DNA of 5,205 bases from Dehalococcoidia bacterium (GTDB taxonomy: Bacteria > Chloroflexota > Dehalococcoidia > GIF9 > AB-539-J10). The stretch covers positions 1 to 5,205 of the forward strand of contig JAUWGN010000090.1 of NCBI GenBank assembly GCA_030606385.1. The letters run 5' to 3'. Numbering within the stretch: the first letter of the stretch is position 1; each line of letters opens with the position of its first letter. The position numbers and the translations under genes are program-made. The notes below the pieces were generated by a model. It was given only the letters and a program-made list of their open reading frames with translations. It searched no databases and was not told the DNA's origin. Below are positions 1-5,001 of the stretch, piece by piece.

Positions 1-1236
1 TGGCCCAGTCAGGCCATCTTTCAACAAATCCCCTTCGTTACTAGCATCCTCTTCGAAGAGTGCCTCTCTTCCATTCTTTGGCTGAGTCGCTCGGAAGCGG
101 AATTCTACCCTGCACCCAAGGCGCGCAACATACCATGGTAGAGCAGCATCTTTTATTATCTTCTCGATCCCTGCGGCTAGACGCTGAGCAAGAGGAATCA
201 TCTTGTCATAATTCGACTGGGTTATGACATGCTCGAGTGCTGCCCTTATTGCGGCTACCGCTGTTGCATTGCCGGACAATGTTCCTCCAAAGCCGAAGAA
301 ATTTTGCCATGGTATGCGGGCATTGAGCTTATCGCCAACCTCCTGGCTGAAGCCAAAAACAGCTGCAGGAAATCCTGCCGCAATTGCCTTACCACACACG
401 AACATATCCGGCTCAAGACTCCATTCACCGGTGAGTCCTGCTGAACCAGCACAGAGGCAATGTGTTTCATCAATAATCAGCAGGGTGCCAAAACGCCGGG
501 TCAGATCCCTCAAGGCCGCATGATAACCGGGATCAGGAGGGATTATCCCTACATCTGTCATTGCTGGCTCTGCTAGTACACAGGCTATATCCTGGGGTGA
601 TAGTGCTTTCTCTAATGCATCAATGTCATTAAATTCGATTACGCGCGCCATTTGTTCAGGATTATCCAGGAGTGGCCCCATGCTATAAGGATTGTTGATG
701 GTTGTTCCCTCAAGGATAGCAACTAATGTCTCATCCACACTGCCATGGTAGCAACCATTATATACCAGGGTCAGCTTCCGTCCTGTTACCTCGCGCGCTG
801 CATGGATTGCAAATCTGTTGGCATCCGTAGCTGTCATCACAATCTGCCAGTATGGCAGTTTGAAGCGTCTCTTCAATTCTTCCCCGACCCAGATAGAGTC
901 TTCCGTGGGAAGCATATGGGCCATACCTCTGGGCATCTGATCCTTTATTGCTTCGAACACTGCTGTCTGCGAGTATCCGAACATCGATCCTGTATCCCCA
1001 AGGCACAGGTCAAGATAACGATGGCCATCCACATCTGTCAGATAGGTTCCCTTCCCTTCCTTTACAAAGATGGGAAAAGCCCCTGGCCAAACATTCATCC
1101 AGGTCATCGGGACACCCCCAAGGAGCGATTTTTTTGCTCTCTCAAATAATGCCTGTGATTTTGGTCGTTTTGCTACATAGCGTGACTCTTCCCGTTCCGT
1201 AATTTCGTTAATCTTTGATCTCTCGATTGATACCAT
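1..1236 (-). CDS. Class III PLP-dependent aminotransferase (glutamate-1-semialdehyde aminomutase-like), C-terminus cut by window edge
   Basis: The minus strand is open for 412 codons from ATG at 1236 to the window edge with no stop. The start is supported by GGAGG at 1246-1250, nine bases upstream. The protein reads as a fold-type I, class III aminotransferase: N-terminal lid with a DVDGHRYLD segment (68-76), cofactor phosphate loop TATDANRFAIHAARE (135-149), YNGCYHG (159-165, aromatic plus His-Gly stacking on PLP), EPA (223-225), IIDE (254-257, Asp256 expected to bind the pyridine nitrogen), and GKAIAAGFP (282-290) with Lys283 as the likely Schiff-base lysine. GGTLSGN (317-323) matches the family's GGTxxGN element. 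Catalytic residues look intact, so it is probably active. The family is usually about 430-450 residues, so only a short C-terminal piece is missing. TATDANRF replaces the SGTEA-type loop of true GSA aminomutases (HemL), and no haem genes are nearby, so I call it a GSAM-like transaminase of unknown substrate. It may share a transcript with tRNA-Ser and the aminotransferase stub upstream. Confidence 0.9.
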   Translation of the reverse strand, partial: MVSIERSKINEITEREESRYVAKRPKSQALFERAKKSLLGGVPMTWMNVWPGAFPIFVKEGKGTYLTDVDGHRYLDLCLGDTGSMFGYSQTAVFEAIKDQMPRGMAHMLPTEDSIWVGEELKRRFKLPYWQIVMTATDANRFAIHAAREVTGRKLTLVYNGCYHGSVDETLVAILEGTTINNPYSMGPLLDNPEQMARVIEFNDIDALEKALSPQDIACVLAEPAMTDVGIIPPDPGYHAALRDLTRRFGTLLIIDETHCLCAGSAGLTGEWSLEPDMFVCGKAIAAGFPAAVFGFSQEVGDKLNARIPWQNFFGFGGTLSGNATAVAAIRAALEHVITQSNYDKMIPLAQRLAAGIEKIIKDAALPWYVARLGCRVEFRFRATQPKNGREALFEEDASNEGDLLKDGLTGP

Positions 1237-1366
1237 AAAGCCTAACCTCCTATTTTATATTTTAGTTTTTATTCCTATGAGCCAATTGCAAAACTCTCTA
1301 ATTGAAGAATTTCTTAGCATGTTAGGACTATAGGTATTTAAACCTTAATCCAGAGAGGGTGGTTTG
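1237..1366 (-). other. AT-rich spacer between the aminotransferase stub and the intact aminotransferase
   Basis: These 130 bases separate the stop of the stub (1367-1369) from the start of the intact aminotransferase (1236). The part nearest the start, about 1251-1275, is almost all A and T on both strands. A TTGCAA box at 1286-1291 followed by A/T-rich hexamers could be a promoter, but no pair of boxes has convincing spacing, so I do not call one. There is no stem-loop followed by a T run, so read-through from the tRNA-Ser/stub unit into the aminotransferase is possible. The spacer also contains a 10-base copy of the tRNA-Ser 3' end at 1353-1362. Confidence 0.5.
1246..1250 (-). promoter_or_regulatory. 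Shine-Dalgarno site of the class III aminotransferase
   Basis: On the minus strand GGAGG lies nine bases before ATG 1236. It fixes the start of this frame, which would otherwise be uncertain because the gene runs off the window at its other end. Confidence 0.8.
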
Positions 1367-1591
1367 TCAACACACCAATTTTTCTGTTTTTCCGCAGTTG
1401 AAGACGCCACCGTTACAGTGACAGTTAATGAGCCGTCTGGAACCTGTTGCATCCCATACGTATGGTCCTTCTCTTCGTCCGAAGACAAAATCAATCCCAA
1501 CGCCGGTAAGAAAATCAACCTTTCCGGAAGATACATATTCCGAGAAGCGCCTGATAATTCCTTCCTTGGTGTCAGTGCCAATGTAGTTCAT
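1367..1591 (-). pseudogene. Truncated class III aminotransferase, N-terminal remnant (74 codons)
   Basis: ATG at 1591 is preceded by AAGGAG (1597-1602) six bases upstream and opens a 74-residue frame ending in TGA at 1367-1369. Residues 30-67 read as the N-terminal domain of a class III aminotransferase: VGIDFVFGRREGPYVWDATG (31-50), then INCHCNGGVFNCG (55-67). Relatives normally continue with an FNLGHRNP-type sequence. Here the match stops at Gly67, followed by KTEKLVC and a stop, and no other frame nearby continues the family. No PLP-binding part is left, so it cannot be an active transaminase. It is not a copy of the intact neighbour: the equivalent stretch there (63-87) differs greatly, with DVDGHRYLDLCLGDTG. 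I read it as the surviving start of a second aminotransferase gene whose remaining roughly 85% was deleted. Translation signals remain intact, so a short peptide could still be made. It starts 21 bases after tRNA-Ser. Confidence 0.7.
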
Positions 1592-1596
1592 AGTAT

Positions 1597-1602
1597 TCTC
1601 CT
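1597..1602 (-). promoter_or_regulatory. Shine-Dalgarno site of the aminotransferase remnant
   Basis: AAGGAG on the minus strand, six bases before ATG 1591 and ten bases beyond the tRNA-Ser CCA end. It shows that the remnant keeps the original gene start, so the truncation is only at the 3' side. Confidence 0.65.
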
Positions 1603-1612
1603 TATGGATGCT

Positions 1613-1702
1613 TGGCGGAGAGGGTGGGATTCGAACCCACGAGGCATTTTTCAGCCCACCGCTTTTCGAGAGCGGCACCATAAACCACTCGATCACCTCT
1701 CC
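1613..1702 (-). tRNA. serU: tRNA-Ser (anticodon CGA), CCA encoded
   Basis: The minus strand folds as a class II tRNA of 90 bases including CCA. The acceptor GGAGAGG (1696-1702) pairs fully with CCTCTCC (1617-1623), then discriminator G and CCA (1613-1615). The D arm is three pairs (ATC/GGT). The anticodon arm is CCGCT-CTCGAAA-AGCGG, placing CGA at the anticodon, which reads the UCG serine codon. The variable region is 18 bases with a four-pair stem closing an A-rich loop, as expected for tRNA-Ser. The T arm is GTGGG-TTCGAAT-CCCAC. A good promoter lies just upstream, and the aminotransferase remnant begins 21 bases downstream. The symbol follows E. coli usage for the CGA isoacceptor and is only a convenience. 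Confidence 0.95.
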
Positions 1703-1718
1703 CCAACGGAACTAATAA

Positions 1719-1748
1719 ATTATACCTCATATAAGACACTGTGGTCAT
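1719..1748 (-). promoter_or_regulatory. Sigma70-type promoter of tRNA-Ser
   Basis: On the minus strand a perfect TATAAT (1719-1724) lies 18 bases downstream of ATGACC (1743-1748), a four-of-six match to TTGACA. Transcription would begin near 1711-1712, about ten bases before the mature tRNA 5' end at 1702, a typical short tRNA leader. The aminotransferase remnant and perhaps the intact aminotransferase could be transcribed from here too. Confidence 0.65.
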
Positions 1749-1752
1749 GTGC

Positions 1753-1782
1753 TTTATATGCTTGTCCTCTATGTAGTATGAT
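1753..1782 (+). promoter_or_regulatory. Possible promoter of the Ca2+/Na+ antiporter
   Basis: On the plus strand TATGAT (1777-1782) is a five-of-six match to TATAAT, with a weak TTTATA (1753-1758) 18 bases upstream. The predicted transcription start (about 1789-1790) falls almost on the TTG start codon at 1792, which implies a leaderless or near-leaderless message. It overlaps the upstream flank of the divergent tRNA-Ser promoter. This is a weak call: such boxes occur often by chance in AT-rich DNA. Confidence 0.3.
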
Positions 1783-1791
1783 TGCCCTGCA

Positions 1792-2799
1792 TTGGTCTGG
1801 TTCAAGTTTGTTCTATGTCTTATCATCATCCTGTTCGCAGGAACAAAGGCAGTTCGGTATGGGGATGCTATTGCCGAGAAGACGGGTGTGGGACGGATCT
1901 GGATAGGGCTGTTGCTTCTTGCTGCAGTCACCTCTATGCCCGAACTGGTCACCGGGGTAAGCGCTGCTGCCCTGGTTGATTCTCCTGACCTGGCTGTAGG
2001 CACCCTCTTTGGAAGCTGCGCCATTAATCTGGCCATCCTGGCTTTGCTAGATATTCTGCATCGGCGTACTCCAATTTTAAGCGAGGCAAGCTCGGAGCAC
2101 ATGCTATCGGCTGGCTGGGGGATACTGCTTATCGCTATCGCCGCAGGCGGCATTTTTGCTGGACAAAGATTTTCTGGATTAGATTTGGGGGGGATAGGAC
2201 TCCCGAGCATCATCATATTCATAGTCTATCTGGTAGCGCTGTGGCAGATATTTCGCTTTGAGCGAAGTCACCAGCCATCCTCGCCACAAGCCAGCCCTGC
2301 CCAATACGAGGGTATTTCAGCAAGGACGGTATATCTCAGGTTCACGCTGGCTGCCATGGCAGTCATTGGCGCTGGGATATGGCTATCGTTTATAGGAGAT
2401 GAAATTGCCCAAGTTACCGGCTGGAGTGCTAGTTTCGTGGGGAGTTTATTTCTGGCAATCAGCTCTTCTATGCCTGAGCTAGTGGTTGCTATCGCTGCAC
2501 TGAGGTTAGGCGCCATAGACATGGCAATTGCTGATATATTAGGAAGCAACATGTTCAACATCGCCATCGTTGCTCCTGTCGACATTGCATATAGGCAGGG
2601 CTCTGTGCTTTCCTTAGCGTCGAATTCTCACCTTGTTACTGCAGCAACAGTAGTAATGATGAGCCTCGTTGTTATTACTGGAGTCAGATTTCGGCAAAAG
2701 CGCAAGACTTTTGCTGTCGCAAGTTGGTATGCCCCGGTGTTAATCGCGCTTTATATCCTTGGAGCTTATGCTCTATTCACCTGGAGCGCTGGCTTGTGA
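1792..2799 (+). CDS. Calcium/sodium antiporter (CaCA superfamily, NCX-like)
   Basis: A 335-residue integral membrane protein with about ten hydrophobic segments (roughly 3-20, 36-57, 67-88, 104-124, 137-156, 180-204, 211-238, 246-262, 278-300, 311-333) and the two inverted alpha repeats of Na+/Ca2+ exchangers. Repeat 1 has TSMPE (47-51) and GSCAIN (74-79); repeat 2 has SSMPE (225-229) and GSNMFN (251-256). By comparison with the NCX_Mj structure, Glu51, Glu229, Ser75, Asn79, Ser252 and Asn256 sit at ion-coordinating positions and are all present, so it should exchange cytoplasmic Ca2+ (or another cation) for Na+ or H+ across the cell membrane. Cys76 replaces the usual Asn of GSN in repeat 1. 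The halves are joined by a hydrophilic loop at 157-178. The start is TTG: an in-frame TAG at 1774-1776 rules out a longer protein, and there is no ATG or GTG near the N-terminal membrane segment. No Shine-Dalgarno is visible. Length and architecture are normal for the family. Confidence 0.9.
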   Translation: MVWFKFVLCLIIILFAGTKAVRYGDAIAEKTGVGRIWIGLLLLAAVTSMPELVTGVSAAALVDSPDLAVGTLFGSCAINLAILALLDILHRRTPILSEASSEHMLSAGWGILLIAIAAGGIFAGQRFSGLDLGGIGLPSIIIFIVYLVALWQIFRFERSHQPSSPQASPAQYEGISARTVYLRFTLAAMAVIGAGIWLSFIGDEIAQVTGWSASFVGSLFLAISSSMPELVVAIAALRLGAIDMAIADILGSNMFNIAIVAPVDIAYRQGSVLSLASNSHLVTAATVVMMSLVVITGVRFRQKRKTFAVASWYAPVLIALYILGAYALFTWSAGL

Positions 2800-2819
2800 T
2801 AAACTACTAAGATTAATAT

Positions 2820-2891
2820 GCCCCTGTAGCTCAGAGGATAGAGCGCTGGCCTCCGGAGCCAGGTGCAAGGGTTCAAATCCCTTCAGGGGTA
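2820..2891 (+). tRNA. tRNA-Arg (anticodon CCG), CCA not encoded
   Basis: A 72-base cloverleaf. The acceptor GCCCCTG (2820-2826) pairs with CAGGGGT (2884-2890), with a G-U wobble at the terminal 1-72 pair, and A2891 is the discriminator. The D arm is GCTC/GAGC. The anticodon arm CTGGC-CTCCGGA-GCCAG places CCG as the anticodon, reading CGG. The variable loop is four bases, and the T arm is AAGGG-TTCAAAT-CCCTT. The bases after the discriminator are TGT, so CCA must be added enzymatically, unlike tRNA-Ser in the same window. It lies 20 bases after the antiporter stop and 13 bases before the Por gamma-delta start, with no terminator on either side, so it probably shares a transcript with one or both. 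Confidence 0.95.
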
Positions 2892-2904
2892 TGTAAGGTA
2901 ATTA

Positions 2905-3795
2905 ATGCAAGTGAGTAAACTTACTGAAATTCGTTGGCATGGCAGGGGAGGGCAGGGCGCAGTAACTTCGGCGGAGCTTATAGCGTTAGCAGCGATAGAA
3001 GAAGGTAAGTTTGCTCAGGCTTTTCCCAGCTTTGGTCCCGAAAGAAGAGGGGCTCCTGTTCTGGTTTTCAATCGTATAAGCGAGAGCGAACATATCCGAG
3101 TAAGGTCAGCGGTAACTCAACCCGACATCGTAGTGGTGCTAGACCCTGGTTTGCTTGGCATAATTGATGTTACCTCCGGGCTTAAAGATGGCGGCACGCT
3201 AATAGTAAATAGCTCGAAGAAGTTAGCTGATATAAAGTTAGAACTTGGGGGGCCGTGGCGTTTGGCAGTAGTCAATGCTACAGCCATTGCATTGGAGTTA
3301 CTAAAGGTGCCTATTGTGAATACCACCATGTTAGGAGCTTTGGTAAAGTCAACGGATACAATTAAGCTAGATTCTTTATTGGAACCAATAAAGGAACGCT
3401 TTGGAAAGCTGGCACAGAGGAACATCGAAGCTTGCAAAAGGGCGTATGAAGAAGTTTCCATTGCTGAGCTAATCCCTGCTTCCGAGAGGATTGAAAGGGC
3501 ATATGTGAAAGAATCATGGCCCTCGTGGCGGGAACTAGCTCCCGGATCTGTGGTAACTGAGCCAGGAAATGCCAGAAGCTACCGCACTGGAGATTGGAGA
3601 GCACAGTGTCCTGTATTTAACCATGACCGATGCATCAAGTGTGGTATCTGTTCTCTTTTCTGTCCGGAAGACTGTGTTAACCAGAACGAGGACGGCTACT
3701 TCGAAGCTGACCTTTATCATTGTAAAGGATGTGGCATTTGTGCCCGTGAGTGCTGGACACAGGCAATAACGATGGTTGAGGAGATAGAAGAATGA
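2905..3795 (+). CDS. porG: 2-oxoacid (pyruvate):ferredoxin oxidoreductase, fused gamma and delta (ferredoxin) subunits
   Basis: A 296-residue protein joining two subunits that are often separate. Residues 9 to about 185 are the gamma domain (pyruvate ferredoxin/flavodoxin oxidoreductase family): WHGRGGQGAVTSAEL (11-25), FPSFGPERRGAPV (40-52) and NTTMLGAL (139-146) are its hallmarks. After a linker (about 186-235), residues 236-296 are a 2[4Fe-4S] ferredoxin like PorD: cluster 1 Cys243, 246, 249, 253 (CxxCxxCxxxCP), cluster 2 Cys273, 276, 279, 283. The second motif ends Cys-Trp rather than the usual Cys-Pro, and Cys257 is an extra cysteine. All eight ligands are present, so it should pass electrons from the PorB cluster to soluble ferredoxin. 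AAGG at 2895-2898 lies six bases before ATG 2905; GTG 2911 is a weaker alternative. The stop overlaps the porA start by four bases, indicating translational coupling. The substrate could be pyruvate or another 2-oxoacid. Confidence 0.92.
   Translation: MQVSKLTEIRWHGRGGQGAVTSAELIALAAIEEGKFAQAFPSFGPERRGAPVLVFNRISESEHIRVRSAVTQPDIVVVLDPGLLGIIDVTSGLKDGGTLIVNSSKKLADIKLELGGPWRLAVVNATAIALELLKVPIVNTTMLGALVKSTDTIKLDSLLEPIKERFGKLAQRNIEACKRAYEEVSIAELIPASERIERAYVKESWPSWRELAPGSVVTEPGNARSYRTGDWRAQCPVFNHDRCIKCGICSLFCPEDCVNQNEDGYFEADLYHCKGCGICARECWTQAITMVEEIEE
3778..3783 (+). promoter_or_regulatory. Shine-Dalgarno site of porA inside the gamma-delta gene
   Basis: GAGGAG sits inside the last codons of the upstream gene, eight bases before ATG 3792. 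Together with the ATGA stop/start overlap it points to coupled translation of the fused gamma-delta subunit and PorA, which helps equal production of the subunits. Confidence 0.7.
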
Positions 3796-4961
3796 GAAGA
3801 GTAGGATTTGAATCCTCCTTTGCCATTGCTGAGGCAGTGAAAATGGCAAGCATTGATGTTACTTCGGCCTATCCCATCACACCTCAAACTCATATCGTGG
3901 AGCGCATTGCACAACTCATTGCTGATGGTGAACTGGATGCAGAGTACATACCCGTTGAATCAGAGCACTCAGCGATGAGTGGTTGCCTTGGCGCTTCAGC
4001 AGTTGGTGCTAGAACATTCACTGCCACCGCCGGTCAAGGTTTGGAGCTAATGCACGAGGTATTGTATGTGGCTTCATCAATGCGGTTACCCATAGTCATG
4101 TCAGTCTGCAATCGGGCTCTATCATCGCCGCTGAGTATCTGGGGGGATCACTCTGACGTCATGGCTGTCAGGGATACTGGCTGGATTCAGATATTTGCTG
4201 AAAATGCTCAGCAGGCATTTGACTTAACCATATGTGCTTTCCGTGTTGCTGAAGACCCTGCAGTTCTCCTTCCTACTATGGTTCACATTGATGGTTTCCA
4301 CCTGTCACATGTCATTGAGCCTGTTTTGCTTCCTGAGGTTGAAGAGGTGAATAAATTTCTACCTAAGTTTCACCCTCGTTACACTCTGAATCCAAGTAGC
4401 CCATCAACTATGGGTGACTTTGCGACTCCTGATCTTTATACCGAGGCCAAGAAAAGCCAGGACGAAGCTCTAAGAAATTCCATGAAGGTGATTTTACAAG
4501 CATGGCGAGGATTTGGAGAGCTCTTTGGACGTGATTACCTCCCCGTGGAAATGTATCGAGCTGATGATGCCGATGTTTTGCTACTGACCATGGGCAGCTT
4601 CAGCGAGGTAGCCATGGAAGCCATAGATGAATTAAGAGAGGCTGGGGAAAAGGTAGGATTAGTAAGATTACGGCTATGGCGACCATTTCCGTTCCACGAA
4701 TTTCGTCGGGCAGTAACTCAAGCAAAGCTGCTCATTGTTCTTGACCGTGCTATCTCCTTTGGTGGGCCAGGTCCTGTTTGCTCTGAAGTAAAGGCTGCTC
4801 TATACCATCTAAAAAAGAGGCCACAAATCATTGGCTTTATCGGTGGATTGGGTGGCAGAGATATCTCAGTCGAGGGATTCCGAAATATGATTCATCGAGG
4901 GATGGGTAAAGCCGAACAGGGAAAGTTTGAGGAATTTGAAATATTCGGAGTAAGGGAATAA
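3792..4961 (+). CDS. porA: Pyruvate (2-oxoacid):ferredoxin oxidoreductase alpha subunit PorA
   Basis: A 389-residue protein of usual PorA length. The N-terminal domain (about 10-230) is the ThDP-dependent pyrimidine-binding-type domain: AYPITPQT (26-33), ESEHSAMSG (56-64), TATAGQGLELMHEVLY (77-92), NRALSSPLSIWGDHSD (107-122) and DTGWIQIFAEN (128-138). The NRALS-P-IW-DHSD series is typical of PorA/VorA-type alpha subunits rather than the short KorA of 2-oxoglutarate oxidoreductases. The second domain (about 260-370, transketolase C-terminal-like) contains DVLLLTMGS (261-269), RLWRPFPFHEF (294-304), LDRAISFGGPGP (318-328) and GGLGGRD (351-357). PorA forms the active site with PorB and binds 2-oxoacid and CoA. 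The best guess is pyruvate to acetyl-CoA + CO2 or the reverse synthase reaction; branched-chain 2-oxoacids (VorA) cannot be excluded from sequence alone. A 40-base gap separates it from porB. Confidence 0.92.
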   Translation: MRRVGFESSFAIAEAVKMASIDVTSAYPITPQTHIVERIAQLIADGELDAEYIPVESEHSAMSGCLGASAVGARTFTATAGQGLELMHEVLYVASSMRLPIVMSVCNRALSSPLSIWGDHSDVMAVRDTGWIQIFAENAQQAFDLTICAFRVAEDPAVLLPTMVHIDGFHLSHVIEPVLLPEVEEVNKFLPKFHPRYTLNPSSPSTMGDFATPDLYTEAKKSQDEALRNSMKVILQAWRGFGELFGRDYLPVEMYRADDADVLLLTMGSFSEVAMEAIDELREAGEKVGLVRLRLWRPFPFHEFRRAVTQAKLLIVLDRAISFGGPGPVCSEVKAALYHLKKRPQIIGFIGGLGGRDISVEGFRNMIHRGMGKAEQGKFEEFEIFGVRE

Positions 4962-4990
4962 TGGGTTCCCAAAAGATTGGTACAATTTTT

Positions 4991-4994
4991 AGGG
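4991..4994 (+). promoter_or_regulatory. Shine-Dalgarno site of porB
   Basis: AGGG, in the run AGGGTGA, lies seven bases before ATG 5002. It supports this start in the 40-base gap after porA. The gap has no terminator-like hairpin, so porB should be on the same message. Confidence 0.6.
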
Positions 4995-5001
4995 TGAAGT
5001 A

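Noticed and set aside
131..140. Perfect palindrome TACCATGGTA
   Set aside because: It lies within aminotransferase codons (Leu-Pro-Trp-Tyr region), is only ten bases, and has no partner sites forming a pattern.
551..1040. Ten-base direct repeat ACATCTGTCA at 551-560 and 1031-1040
   Set aside because: Both copies encode Thr-Asp-Val segments of the aminotransferase. A match of this length is expected by chance and has no flanking extension.
745..1202. Several plus-strand open frames of 80-134 codons over the left part
   Set aside because: They are antisense to the intact aminotransferase, whose minus-strand frame is open throughout and carries the expected PLP motifs.
1592..1696. Extending the aminotransferase stub upstream to an ATG at 1696
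   Set aside because: The extension is translation of the tRNA-Ser body itself. The ATG at 1591 has its own Shine-Dalgarno and matches where the family N-terminus begins.
1364..1906. A 180-codon plus-strand open frame crossing the tRNA-Ser region
   Set aside because: It runs antisense through tRNA-Ser (giving the GWDSNPR peptide typical of antisense tRNA translations) and the aminotransferase stub, then out of frame into the antiporter. It has no ribosome site and no recognisable domain.
1602..2222. A 206-codon minus-strand open frame covering tRNA-Ser and the antiporter start
   Set aside because: It is the complement of a confidently identified membrane protein and of a tRNA, with low-complexity composition and no family resemblance.
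4981..4986. TACAAT as a possible internal promoter before porB
   Set aside because: There is no acceptable -35 box 16-18 bases upstream, and porB fits as a downstream gene of the por operon with its own ribosome site.
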